A stretch of DNA of 64,000 nt from Trichuris trichiura (GCA_037903355.1 JBAJFE010000060.1:1922001-1986000); one strand, 5' to 3'; shown: positions 34,491 to 45,857, counted from the stretch's first letter. The notes: generated by a model not told the origin, from the letters alone. Program-made: numbers and translations.

Positions 34491-34755
34491 TACGGTATGT
34501 TTTCTTGCCCGCTGATGGATTCTGGAATTAAGCCGAAGCAAATGCCCTACCAACGGATGGATGAGCAATTATTAAGGAAAAATTCAGAGCAAACACCATC
34601 GCTGACGACGGGACAAGGTTAGTCCCGAAAGCTACGAATCTGTTAAGTGTTTGCTCTGAATTTTTCCTTAATAATTGCTCATCCATCCGTTGGTAGGGCA
34701 TTTGCTTCGGTTTAATTTCAGAACCCATCAACGGGCAAGAACACATACCGTATGA
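34491..34755. repeat. PLE-derived hairpin with hammerhead-like core in the loop
   Basis: Left arm 34491-34595 and right arm 34640-34752 are near-perfect reverse complements (shared ACCAACGGATGGATGAGCAA and AGCAAACAC). The 45-nt centre is a hammerhead-like core. It matches single-arm fragments at 19890 and 32600. Confidence 0.85.
34596..34645 (+). ncRNA. Hammerhead-like motif at the hairpin apex
   Basis: CTGACGA at 34602-34608, helix II CGGGAC/GTCCCG, GAAA at 34627-34630. The surrounding arms GAGCAAACAC and GTGTTTGCTC extend outward as a long helix I-like stem, interrupted by CATCG on one side. Confidence 0.55.
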
Positions 34756-35025
34756 AGTAGAGATGAATAGGCAAAAGTTAACACTAATGCAAGCGCGCTG
34801 TCATCCGGAATTGTATTCTTCGATCGCACTTCTAATACGAGGCGCAATTTTGTAGGCAGAAAAACGTTGTGCTAAAGCCATAACCGAAAGGGTGAGTCAA
34901 ATTTTGTACGAAGAAACGTCTAGCAAAACGCTGTGCTTTTTTTATTGCGGAGAATAAATTTGGTGCATTTTCATTGACAAGATAAATTACCAGAACAGTA
35001 ATATAGCGGATGTGCGTTTGGAAAA

Positions 35026-35065
35026 CTTTTGAAAGCAGCTTTCCTCGGAAAGCTGCTTTCAAGAG
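35026..35065. repeat. 19-bp stem-loop
   Basis: CTTTTGAAAGCAGCTTTCC and GGAAAGCTGCTTTCAAGAG pair with one mismatch around a 2-nt loop. Function unknown. Confidence 0.7.
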
Positions 35066-35068
35066 CCC

Positions 35069-35617
35069 ATGCAAAAAAAACCAGCAGAGCCTTTTCAAAA
35101 TGCAGTTATTGTTGGCTTTCCGAGTAAGCAGTGTTATCCCGCTTGGATTTGTGCATACGTAGTTTTACATATGTTGCAAGGCCCACTCGGCAAAACAACT
35201 CGCGCATGCGCGCGCATGCCGAGTGTTTACTCCTGCAAATTCCTTCAGCCAGTCGGCAAATTTCTCTTCATCTTTCCGAAGCAACAAGAACTGACCAAAC
35301 AAAACGGACGCCTGAAATGGAGTAGGCGTATAGAATCAACGTATTACAACAGCGTGAAGAAACGCGAAGAACATTCGACCACTTCTCACGGTTTAATGTT
35401 TGCCGCGGAAAGAAAACGCGCACAGAAACAAGTATTCTACACGTCAGACATTGCATCAAAGAAAAGTGCACAAAAGTCGCTTGCAATAATGATCGCCAAC
35501 AGTAAAAACATTAAGTTACAGTGGCAAAGTAACATTGAAGCAAAGGTATGGAAAAGGAAAAAGGGGACGCTGAGATGCGATATTAATATTCGCGAAAAGT
35601 CCGCAGTTGTTAAGTAA
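35069..35617 (+). CDS. Unrecognised 182-codon open frame
   Basis: Uninterrupted frame with a Lys/Arg-rich C-terminal half (for example KVWKRKKGTLRCDINIREK). No domain recognised, no splice support, and it lies downstream of BAF exon 1 on the opposite strand, where a BAF second exon might be expected. Could be chance. Confidence 0.2.
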   Translation: MQKKPAEPFQNAVIVGFPSKQCYPAWICAYVVLHMLQGPLGKTTRACARMPSVYSCKFLQPVGKFLFIFPKQQELTKQNGRLKWSRRIESTYYNSVKKREEHSTTSHGLMFAAERKRAQKQVFYTSDIASKKSAQKSLAIMIANSKNIKLQWQSNIEAKVWKRKKGTLRCDINIREKSAVVK

Positions 35618-35659
35618 AAAAAAGCGCAGGTAAAGCAATAAAAAAGAACGGACAATTAC

Positions 35660-35788
35660 CTCGTCGAAGCCTTCTTCACGCAGCTTTTTGGCGTATGCTT
35701 CACCGATTCCTGCCACGGCGGAAACGTCTTTGCCGGCCATAGATTCAGTAACGAAGTCTCTGTGCTTCACGGAAGTGGTTGTCGTCAT
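35660..35788 (-). CDS. BANF1: Barrier-to-autointegration factor, exon 1 only
   Basis: BAF is an 89-residue dimeric chromatin protein that bridges DNA and LEM-domain proteins at the nuclear envelope (established). The 43 codons from ATG at 35788 read SVKHRDFVTESM, then AGIGEAYAKKLREEGFDE, matching the family KHRDFV-EPMG and AGIG helix-hairpin-helix. A good donor (GAGGTAATT) follows at 35659. The second exon, which should begin near AYVLLGQFLxLKKD, was not found in the next several kilobases on the minus strand, which are occupied by PLE and repeat sequence. Either the intron is long or the gene is broken. Confidence 0.8.
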
Positions 35789-36738
35789 TTTCTGCGCAAA
35801 AACAGCAAACGAGCCGACAGATTCGCTTCTAAACGCCCCACGCTTCCGATGAGAGTTTGATGCGCAGGTTGAGCCGTTTACTGTATTACTCCGACGTAAT
35901 CGAGGAGAATAAGGCAAAAAACGGCGTATAAAATTGAAACTGAATACCAACTTTAGAAACTGTGCTCCTAAAGAGTTTAGTGATCGAAGAAGCTGCTTTA
36001 TTTTTGCAAATAACATTGCAACTTCACGAAAAGCTGACGTTTCTTGCGGAATTGATACTCAGCCGCTGTGGCCACAAACAGCGCTATTATTATCGCTTTA
36101 AAATAGGCATACTGAGTTTGAAGCTGTTCTACACACTTTAAAGAGGCTTTTCTGCGGAGCTGCGGCAACTACGAAGGAGGTCGAAAGTGTTTAAGCCCAA
36201 AGAAGGAATTTATTCATTAATTTTTTACTCTTCGAAGCAAACAGTGACGATGCGGACATCGCATAATTTGCATAGGCGCCTTCGCATGTCCAACTATCCA
36301 ATGGGATTGACGTCAAAAAACGCAAGCGCGACCTGAAAGTTCAAATAAGCTAATTTTAATTATGCAAATACGACGATGGCCAACCGACTGACTACTTACC
36401 ACCGTTTTACGTCAATGTTCGTAGTTTTGCCGTAGCACGCACGAACACTTCACAGCAGTAGAAAAGTGGCTCAATGGAGCCCGGTACAAGCTGCTTTCCT
36501 TTTCAAAACAATGCTAATTTTAGACTTATCAACTTTTGCCGCCATTGGAAGGCATGCCGACTAATAACAATTCATTCTATATAGGGGAGGTGCGGGAACC
36601 ATTTTTGGAACAACAAACAACCGGAATGCTAAACCGTGCGCGCAGCATGTCGTCGTTGCATCGACCTGTCACCTATTCAACTATGGTTTCTGCAGTTCAT
36701 TTTTAGCGTTAAAATTTGAACTAGCCGCGCTTACGTTG
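35789..36738. other. Intergenic between BAF and DNAJC11
   Basis: No gene recognised. Two octamers in opposite orientation lie at 36266-36273 and 36362-36369. Confidence 0.4.
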
Positions 36739-37400
36739 CTACCTGCTTCTTTCCAACGCCAATGCCGAAAGATGCGCTTAAGAAAAATAATGTAAGCAAA
36801 AAGAAGCCGACAAAAAACACGTATAAGCATATATACCACGTTTGGGCAATACAATAGGTTCGTTATCGTCGAATGTGCATTCGTGAGATACTCCTCTAAA
36901 CAAGTAATTGATTTTCAACTTTTTCTGCCGACCGGGACACGGATCGAAGAAGCCATTAAGAATACTCTGCAACAGTGTGCGGACAAGTTAGAAAGCAAAG
37001 CAATCACTTGAACGACGCGCTACCTTGCTTTGCGTACCAAAGACAATGAGCTTCGAATCTCGTACTAGCAATTGAACCGCGTAAGTAACGTCGACAATTT
37101 TGTCCGGCCTGAAAGAGCGCAATGAATGAAAATGAAATTACAAACCCCAATTCATTAACGAGCTTACGTAAAGTTTGAATGAAAGGAGCCGTACCAGGCC
37201 GTAGTAATTACAAGACCTTGCCGCTCCGCCTCTAAAGCTTGCATGCGCTTTGCCTCTTGCGACATTAGCGCTACCTACAAAAGAATGGACAAAAAAACTG
37301 AATGAACTGCGCGAAATTTAAATATCTTACCGACAGTTCGAAATCCCGCTTCTGTTTGCTGTAAGCGCTTTCGGGATTCTCCTCCTCGTTGGATATTTTG
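36739..37400 (-). CDS. DNAJC11: DnaJ homolog subfamily C member 11, C-terminal exons
   Basis: DNAJC11 associates with the MICOS/SAM complexes and is needed for crista organisation (family knowledge). Five exons with agreeing phases: 37400-37331, 37274-37168, 37108-37024, 36966-36837 and 36776-36739, stop TAG. They encode the DUF3395 C-terminal region: EAERQGLVITTAWYGSF, DKIVDVTYAVQLLVRDSKLI, GFFDPCPGRQKKLKINYLF, RGVSHECTFDD, ending PKRAHLSAL. These align with the family segments GLIIVNAWYG, DVTVPLQCLVKDSKL and PGFYDPC. The J domain and the long middle part are not visible upstream, where a palindrome and PLE-2 lie. Frames between 37401 and 37680 could be further exons but I could not place them. 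Confidence 0.82.
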
Positions 37401-37680
37401 CTGCAAACGAGGCGACCATGAAGAGTAGAGACTTTTTTCGACCGCTTTGGCAAGGCCGCTGGCGTCGCGTCCGCTCGGGGCGGCTGCAACATGCGGATGT
37501 CGGCGAGGATGGCCTCGAAAGCGTCGAAGAGTCCCAAACGTTTTCTTTACATGAACTCGCTCAGGTAAGACACGACGACGCTCCGTTGCCGCCGGAAATT
37601 AGCAGCCGTTTCTTCATCCCGCACCGTCTGGTGCAGCCAGGCGGTGTTTGTTCAGTTGCTTTTCCGGGCAGGTTCACTAC

Positions 37681-37744
37681 GACTTGCGCACGGTGTGTTC
37701 ATACTTTGACGTACGTCAAAGTATGAACACACCGTGCGCAAGTC
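37681..37744. repeat. Perfect 64-bp palindrome
   Basis: GACTTGCGCACGGTGTGTTC... meets its exact reverse complement at 37712/37713 (centre GACGTACGTC). Two 32-bp arms, no spacer, no mismatch. It abuts the 3' terminal segment of PLE-2, and pairing stops exactly at both outer edges. Confidence 0.95.
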
Positions 37745-38640
37745 ATACGTAATACGTAATACTCAAGTCGCACGTAATACTTGACGTATTATACGTCAAT
37801 CCTTAGACCGCTGATGACGGGTCAAGTTCGGACCCGAAAGCTACGGACATTTTATTAAGAAAAGTTTATTAATAAAAGTTTATTCAACGGGACACAGAAA
37901 ATCCGTACAAAAGAAGCCAAAACAGATGTCCTTATCGAGCTAACCTTTATCACTTTGTCACGGTTAATGGATATGTTATTGCGAATGAGCAGGGACTCCT
38001 TTATTTGCCTAAGGCGGAAAAGGCTCTCGCGGCAACTAACCGCCGGGTGCAGGTCAGGTGAGCGTTGAGAGGAATGCTCAGTGACCGCGGAGGTGTTCTT
38101 CGCCTTTTCCATGGCTTCTAATGGTGGAATTGTTCTTGGACGTCCCCGACGTGTCCTGTAACTGTTGAGCGCATTCATGTGTTCTTTGAATCTGTCAAAT
38201 AAGGTATTGCCCGTTTCTCCTATGTAGGAAGCGTTGCAGTCACAATTAATCACATAAACGGCGCCTTATCTCTGTTCAAACGGAACTTTGATCTTATCGT
38301 TCCGGACTAAGGAACCAAGGTTAGGGGAAGACTTGAAGAAAATGCGGAAACCGTACTGGCGTCGCAAACGTTGCAAGTGTTCCCCCAAGCTGACGTAGTA
38401 AGGTATCGTGAGGACTGGACGGGGATCCCCTTCACTATTGCTACTGCCGCCTTTGGTGCCTATGTTTGCAGTAAGAAGAAGCACCAGACTAGATTTGACA
38501 CCTTTTTCGGCAAGCACTGTAGCCCCTAAAAAGCTTATGCGTGATTTTACAATGTTATTTTTATGCATCTCACCGTTTAATAGACCTCCAATTGATGCTC
38601 TGGAATAGAATAAAACGCATACAGGTGCTAATATATTCAG
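37745..38640 (-). mobile_element. PLE-2: 5'-truncated Penelope-like element
   Basis: The coding strand is minus. Frame 38568-38266 holds a conserved PLE connector (PYYVSLGEHLQRLRRQYGF, RIFFKSSPNLGSLVRNDKI), and after a stop frame 38253-37855 holds the GIY-YIG endonuclease (ASYIGETGNTLFDRFKEHM, arginine kept). The RT is absent. Downstream is a terminal segment of the same family as the intronic pair at 7206-7492, with a hammerhead-like core that is antisense to the coding region. Near the PLE is where the 5' part of DNAJC11 would be expected. Confidence 0.8.
37805..37852 (+). ncRNA. Hammerhead-like motif in terminal segment of PLE-2
   Basis: CTGATGA at 37811-37817, helix II CGGGTC/GACCCG, GAAA at 37836-37839, then GCTACGGACATTTTA. 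It is the same core as at 7381, which supports the two being one family. Confidence 0.5.
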
Positions 38641-38949
38641 CCGAGCCAGTTATACCTACAGCTCCTATATGTTGACCACCTCGTATGTTGACCAGTTTAC
38701 CCCGGTCCCTTGGGTGGTCAACTTATTCGGGTTCTAATGTACTTCCTTCTTTCGACCGCTGTATCTTTGCGGGTTGCGGGAAACGAGACCCATTGTTTAC
38801 TAATGTAATCAACTAACAAACAGCAGAGTGGATTGGAAAAGTTGCAAATCAAAAGAAAAAGAAAATGCGCTACAACAATTTGCTAATCGGTCTATATTCA
38901 AGTATGCAAAAAAATTTAACACTGACGTTCGTCTTGAATGTTCAAAGTG
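38641..38949. other. Short intergenic stretch
   Basis: Nothing recognised between PLE-2 and the end of the SLC35A gene. Confidence 0.4.
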
Positions 38950-40369
38950 CTACCTTTGGATTGGTTGCTTTCTTTCGTAACCGTAAAGAACGGTGGAGCC
39001 GATAACCAGCATAGCACCAAACGCGAACGACCTAAGCAGAAAAGCTTATTAGGAAAGTTATGCTTATGTTTAAAAAGGCAAATTCCGAAATGCTCTCTAC
39101 TCACAGCGACGGTGTGAAGTCGCCCAAAAGAAGAAAAGAGAGAATGCACGAACATATGATAGATATGGATGTGGCAAACACTTTTAGTATATTGTCAGCA
39201 TATTTAACCACCAAGGCAATTACAAGACCTCCTCCAGCCTGAAATAAAAATTTGCATAGCAGAAAGTCACTAAGCATTATTGAAACCGACCTGAAGCATA
39301 ACAACTACCCACGTCACCCATACGTAACCTTGAAATATACCATTGCTAGCAATAGCAGAACCGTCTTGAACAATCATTGTGCAAAAGGCGGCAACCACGC
39401 TGAACAATGCTGAACATAGTAAGACTTTAGCACAATATTTCGGGGAGTAGTCTTTACCTAATTGCAAATTGCGAACCCACAATGATGTTCTTGTTGTTTT
39501 TAGAACCAATTCCAAATATACCCCCGCGAAACCGCTTGTAAGACAAGCGACAAACACAGCTATTAAACCAACCGTTTGACTACCGATGCTGTGCTTTTCA
39601 ACGACGGAAGAATCGTTGGAAGGGAACTTAAAATATTACGCAGCATTTAAGGGGGTTATTTTAATACGGTCGCTTCACCTGGACAATTATAACCCCGATC
39701 ATGAGTACAACAAGGGAGAACCACTTAAGGCCGTCCAAACGTTTACCCAACATTAACACTGACAGAAAGGCGGTGGTCAATATTTTGCACTGATATGTTA
39801 CCTACAATAACAAAAAGTTACAAGTAAAAAACAAAGGGCATTTATTCAACCTGATACGTAGCCGCGTCCAAATTGGATAGCGCAAGAAAAAGTAGGTTGT
39901 TTTGAAAAACGTACAGCAACGCGGGCACAGCCATTTTCAACATCTCCGTCGGCTTTGCGGTCATTTCCACGTACAGCAATTGCATCATGGCCGAAGGGGA
40001 GAAATCTGAAAGGCGGGACAACACCTAATTAAGCAAAAGCCTTATGCAAACAGTATAACTACCGCAACTAATAAAAATTGCCAACAAAGATAAATAAACT
40101 TTGACCACTTCGGAAATAGTGACTGCGGACGAGTTTAAGTAGCGAGGACCCATTGTGGGCATTGTCCGCGAATAGCGTAGCATAAGAACGGTCGCCGTGC
40201 TCGTTACCACAAGAGTAGTTAGGGAACATGCCTTATACCACACCGGAACGGCCCGCGCTTTCTAAGGTCGAAAATTCAATTAACACAAACAATAAAAGCA
40301 CATCCGATGGTTCCATACTTGCAAGGATAACTTTACGTCATCCTCTTCTTCGCTTTTTGATATTTTCAT
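38950..40369 (-). CDS. SLC35A-family nucleotide-sugar transporter (UDP-Gal/UDP-GlcNAc type), complete
   Basis: Golgi antiporters that import UDP-sugars for glycosylation (family knowledge). Eight exons with agreeing phases: 40369-40337, 40261-40063, 40005-39851, 39801-39679, 39626-39458, 39409-39291, 39238-39105 and 39031-38950; 337 residues. Family landmarks: [10 protein letters not shown] and [15 protein letters not shown] in the first helices, [20 protein letters not shown], then [49 protein letters not shown], and [20 protein letters not shown] near the end. The pattern fits SLC35A2/A3 over CMP-sialic acid transporters, but substrate cannot be fixed from sequence. Start is the first ATG of the short, acidic first exon. 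Confidence 0.9.
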
Positions 40370-41298
40370 TTTTGCAGCGAAGGCGGATAAGGCAAAATGA
40401 CTGATTGGACAAAAGTCTCCGCCAAAACGCCCTTGGAAAGCTAAAAATGACAGCGCTCTAATAAACGAGGCAAAAACAACTGCGCTTCCGAACTTCTATA
40501 AAACTAATTCCCTTCAAGCTGTACCGATCGAATAACAATTGCCATATATAGCTTTAAGCATGCAAACAAATTAAAATAAGCTATGCACAGCCAGCAGAAA
40601 TAGCTACGTGACCTTTTTGAGGCTATCGTCCTTTTGGAAGTTAAAGAACACAGTTTACGTTTTTTTTACGCAGTTGAGAAACGATAAGTGTAGCACAGCA
40701 ACGCGTAGGATCAAAGGGTAGCGCCAAATCACCAATTCGTATTGAGCTTGCTTTTTTGGATGACGAAATTAGCTGAAAATGAATACTACCCACCCACAGT
40801 ACTCCATAAATGAAAATCAAGTACTAAAACCAAAGCATGTCTGCTAGGTGTCGGTTTCGAAACATTTGTCGTTAAAAATTGCTACTTTTCGTCTTCTAAG
40901 GACGTCTGCTTATTGTAAAGTGTAGAAAAGGCTGATTATTCCAACTAGTTGGAGCAGAGCGTAGTTCAAAATCCGAACATCGCAATAATCTGTTTTGAAC
41001 GTTGATTTTCTTCATCCTTCAATCTTACGCTCAAAAAAATGCTTGAAATGCTTAGCAACGTGCACTTTGCAAGCGAAAATGCTGCGAAATGAATTTTTTT
41101 TAAACCTATCGACACCTTTTATTCTGCTTTCTCACTCCATTTGCTGAGAATTTATGGCCCGCGTTTAAGCAAACAGAACAGCAATGAGGACAGAGGGATA
41201 ATAAAGCTGCAGGAACGAAGTAATGACAACAAAAACAAGAAACGACCCTAACCATTAAAAGTGAATGGCAATTGGTTCAACTGCCGCTCGTATGAAGA
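40370..41298. other. Intergenic, no gene recognised
   Basis: Should contain the SLC35A promoter and the CLPTM1L 3' flank. No frame or repeat supported. Confidence 0.4.
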
Positions 41299-43756
41299 TC
41301 ATTCGCTCTTCAAAGGTTTTTTCCAAGTTTTCGGATCATTTGGACGACCATTCGGTTCGTAACTAACGCCAAATTCATTGACTCGACTTTTATCCACAGG
41401 ATACAGCCATCGTTGGTAAAGGTAGACCAGAAAGATAATGTCGTCGCGGAAACAAGCTAACCTATGCGCGGTTGGCATGCGAAATACAAAGGCGAATACG
41501 TCGTCTATAAAAGTGTTAAAAGCTTTGTACATAAAGGTTTTCCAGGGCATATGAGCCACCGACTTGAGGCGATAGTTAATAAACAATTGGGGCATCATAA
41601 ACAAAAAGCCAAATGCGTATACACCATTGGCCATCGATTGCAGCAACCAACTGTACCAACTTGTATGCGGCACGAATAGAAGGCTGTATCCAGCTCCAAT
41701 AATTACTAATGGCACCATTACGTAGTTCATGTAGTGCATTCCCTCCGAGTCCAATTGGTCGGATTTCGACTCGTCCGACGTTGCAAGGCCGAGTTCCATT
41801 CTAGGCAGCAAACCTTTGCGTTTGAAACTTACCTAAAACAAAATTTCAATGCTTAAAGAAGTCACTGCTGCAGCTAAGGCAAAAGCTTAAAAAATACCAC
41901 TCATTTTTAAATCAAAACTTTTCATGCTTGTTTCTTATCAAAGTTTCAGCTAAGATATACGTTCTGCATTTAGCTTTAGCTGTAAAAAAGGCAGAAGAAA
42001 AACCCGCGCCAAGACTGGCAATAAGGAACCTGCATGTTTTTAAAAAAAGTTACAGTATGCCACTGGGGGCAGAAAGAACATGATAAAAAGTCGATTTTTG
42101 AAATTTAAACCATGTGAATCGGCCAAGAAACATAACATTTTTAATACATTAACCTTAGGAGTATTAATAACCGTACGATAAGCTAAAGTAAATTATTACT
42201 TTCTCTCAGCGCGGGAAACCTTTACGGAATGACTGAACGAAGAATTGATATGCCGTTAAATTGAACTTGAAACCTTATTCGTATTTTCTGCAATGTTAAG
42301 CCAACATTCTGGCTTGTCTTTAGATGGTCAGCAATTTGCTGAACGCTCCGTGTACAGCAATGAAAACATCCAGTCTGTTGGCTTAGAGGAAATTAACTGC
42401 TCGAAACTTTAGCTGGCAAGATTCCAACTTGCCAAGTAATGAAAATTACAGCTCCACTGTAAACATAACCGAAGAGGGCGAATCCTGCTCTCACGTTGAC
42501 ACAGCTGTACATTGTCAACGTCGTAGCATTGCTGGAACATCAAATTATCAAATATACGGCCGAAGATTCAAACAGATTTAGAAACAAGAAAGGAATTAAT
42601 CGTATACTTATAACTCCCTTCGAAGAAAAGGTAAATGTATTTTAAAAAATGAACAGCTAACCTTGAATATTTTGGTCAATTTCCAAAGTTCTATCAAAGC
42701 GGATATCCCGACAGGTACAACTACAAGAAGGCTGGCTCGCTTGTCGAGCAAATTGAAAAATATGACAATTTCGCTGAACAATCGCCATATTATTGTTCTC
42801 CTCGACAAGCCTTGCATATCAGTTTTTCGACGCCAAAAATCAACATCATTGCGAAAAGCAAGGAAATCTAGAACCGCGTGCACCATAGAGATGATTAAAG
42901 TGAGAAGGAGCAGTTGAATATCCAAATCTGCCATCATATTCAAAATTTCATCAATATCCGACTGCTTGAAGCCCCACGCTTTCAGCTGACGCAAACTCAG
43001 ACGCATATTCAACAAAAAATGCAAATGACCAACCGATGTTGGAGTATACATCAAAGTTAGGTTAACTTTACTGCTATTTGCTGTAATTTCCACTAAATCG
43101 TCTGTACGAAATCCTAACCAGTCGAGGTAAAATAACGGGTAATAACGATCACGTTCCGAATAAACCATCAGATGCTGCATTTCCGGTGGCACTTTTCGGG
43201 ATACGAATGGAAAAGGTTCGCCAACACCTCTTAAGGTAACTTTGGAACGCCAATGACTTACGGGACGCTCTTCCATTGTAGTATTTTGTTCCGAGCTTTC
43301 ATCCGACGAATAAATTAATACTCGATCTCGTTTGCGAACACGATACACAGTCATTTTGGCAGTTTGTAACAAATGCCACGGCGCTTTAAAAGGATTGCTT
43401 TCATTTACTTGAGGAAGGACGAACGCGTGCAACCAAAGCGAACCATTCTTACGAGTCTTCGCTGGCAAAGGTACTTCGACAATTTGCTTCATATACTCTT
43501 GCATTGAGAAGTTGTCAACATGCAATATCTGGCTTCTCAGCGTCCGCGAACTAACTGACTGAGACGTGTAAATACGTAGTTGCAACTTTGCGTAGTCGTC
43601 AAATTCTAATTCGGAACGAAGGCATGCGATCCAAGGCCTTCTGGTTCCCGGTCGAGGAACGCACCTTTCGGGATAAATTAAATGGTAAAACAAGTAAATC
43701 GAATAACTTGCGTAAGCAACCAAAATACCAGTTGCAATATTCCCAATGAAGCCCAT
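41299..43756 (-). CDS. CLPTM1L: CLPTM1-like protein (CLPTM1L), complete
   Basis: Members of the CLPTM1 family are multi-pass ER proteins; CLPTM1L is reported as a lipid scramblase for GlcN-PI in GPI anchor synthesis (established knowledge). Two exons, 43756-42662 and 41832-41299, in phase with a GTTAGC donor and TTTTAG acceptor; 542 residues, against about 538 in human. An N-terminal membrane helix (GILVAYASYSIYLFYHLIY), a long luminal part with several N-glycosylation sites, then helices. Key segments: LYLDWLGFRTDDL-like YLDWLGFRTDDLVEITANSS, LDFLAFRNDVDFWRRK, SWYSWLLQSMANGVYAFGFL, LKSVAHMPWKTFMYKAFNTF, IDDVFAFVFRMPTAHRLACF, LVYLYQRWLYPVDKSRVNEF. No breaks. The intron (831 nt) is long for this window and has nothing recognisable inside. 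Confidence 0.93.
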
Positions 43757-44810
43757 GTTTGGCTTGCTGTCAGCAATTACAGAAATACGGTGGCAGGAGG
43801 ATCAAGTACAACGGATGGCCAATCATCTCCGAAATCCCATTCGTCAATCCATGCCAACAACAAATTACCGTACTCAAAATATTGACAGCAAAAATAACTT
43901 TACTGGTAGGACAATATTTAGAGAAAATAAGAAAAAGTTCACTAAGCAAAACGAGCCAAAAATTCAGCAAGAAACTCGAGTTAAATGTATGCAGGTACTA
44001 CTACAGTATCCATTAAAAAAATTTATGGCTTCGGAGTACTGAAACGCTTTTGTAAAACTTCTACGCGAATAAGGCAGCATACTTTTTATCTAAACCCAAT
44101 GTACAGCACACCAGGCGTGTGACGCACTCGGATAATAGTTTATTGCGCAGTTTACGAATACCAACGAAGCTGCACTATTTGGATGAGCTGGTAGAAAAAA
44201 TTTTCTTGCCAATACGTCAAACATTTTACTGCTTTCACCGCATAAGTTCCAACATTCAAAAATGGCAATACAATCCTCATGCAGGATGAATGCCAAACCC
44301 GCTTTGAGCGATTTCCCGAAAACGCGTTCGCATGCGCCCATACTAAAATAATACGAACTTCCCACAAGCCAACAATGTAGCATTCAAGGGGCATTGCCAT
44401 TTTTTATAAATTAACTTCCAGCGGGTTTAACGTCCGTTTTACAATAAATCCACCCTGGAAGGGCGTATAATCCACAAAGATGTTGACGAAATTGGACAAT
44501 TTTAGATACAATGCGCCGTTAAGAAGTCCGTGCTAAAATTCAGCGGTGCTACGGCTACTTTTAAAAAACTTGTACATCCTGAAAATCAGATTTGTAGAGT
44601 ACTGTGGCTCTAATAATGAAAACGATTTATTCAATGAATAGCAGCAAAGCACAACAGTAGAGCAATAAGATTCGGTGTGAACGGATCGTATGGACTTCCG
44701 CAACAATATATGCCACGCTTTTGAACGGGATTAACGCAGAGCCATTGTAGACGGATTTGGCGGATAAAGTCCATAGGCACATCCGCATTATTGCTCACCA
44801 ACCATTAGTT
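43757..44810. other. Intergenic, no gene recognised
   Basis: Overlapping short frames at 43746-44042 (+) and 44090-44400 (-) have no family match that I know. Confidence 0.35.
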
Positions 44811-45230
44811 CCGTCCCGGTAGTAGAACACTTTTATCTTCAACTGTTCAATACATTCCATTTCTTCGGCATTTTTTTGCGCCTCAAAGCAGCGAACACGC
44901 TTTGCCCATTGCAAACAGTTTGGACGAAGTGTCAAGATACGTTCGTCACGTTGAGCTTCTGTCCAAAATATTAATCAGAATGCTATGGCAGAACGAGTAT
45001 TGCTTGCCATTCCTTCGCCAAGCTATGGATTCGATCGTTAACTTTCCCATTTTTCAATGTGATTGAGATGACTTTTGCAGACGAACAAAGCGGTCGTCGT
45101 TTGTTTCCATGCAACCAAAGGCGAAGGATAAACCTTTGCCCTCCACAAAGCTTCTCTAAATCAATATCATCTTGTATATCCGCTTCTGGAAGAGCAAAGG
45201 CAGTAGTGGTACGCTGACACTCGTCGAAAT
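44811..45230 (-). CDS. Possible exons of an unrecognised gene
   Basis: Minus-strand reading gives protein-like, polar sequence in two blocks: upstream LCGGQRFILRLWLHGNKRRP with VISITLKNGKVNDRIHSLAK, and downstream LRPNCLQWAKRVRCFEAQKN with IEQLKIKVFYYRDGTNGW, then stop near 44811. Splice phases between the blocks were not resolved. No family recognised. Each block is too short for a simple ORF scan. Confidence 0.3.
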
Positions 45231-45857
45231 ATCATCAAAGTTTCTGTCGTAGCTTGTTAACTATTACTTTATTTGGATGATTCATCCTCATCCCCAAACA
45301 TACCACTAAACCGCCAGCCGATTAAGTTGCCAACAACATAATACAGTACTAAGTGTTGTCAAGTTACTAACTCAGCGTTGCCGAACGAAACGCATATTGT
45401 ATCTGATTACAGCTTTAAAGTTTTTTTGTTTTCAACCGTATTAATGCTTTCTTCATCGAGCGTTCACATTACAATCAGATAGTACCGTATCTACCTGACT
45501 TAACTTATAGTTCATTTCATTACGAGGCACTTTGCTTTTTTTCAGTCCATCCGCGCGATCAGTTCAAAGACGCTTTTCTCAAATTCAGCGGAAACTGAAA
45601 GCCATGAAAGGACGGAAAGCTTTTTTGGTTGTTTATCAATAAGACGTTGCGACGCTACTACGTGTACCTGATTTTCTTTTAACTTTCTTCAGATTTCGGT
45701 AGAAATGTCTGTTCGTTGCTTTTCGATAGGTCGGTCGCTTTTAGTATGAGAAATCAGTTGCGCTTCGTTGCAGTTATCATAAGAGTAGCTTTTCATTCCT
45801 ACAGTTTGCACTTTTTGTAGGGTGAACGGATAGTTTGGTTTAAAATTTACGTACCGT

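Noticed and set aside
43746..44400. Several overlapping short frames upstream of CLPTM1L
   Set aside because: Different frames on both strands with no motif; cannot support a gene.
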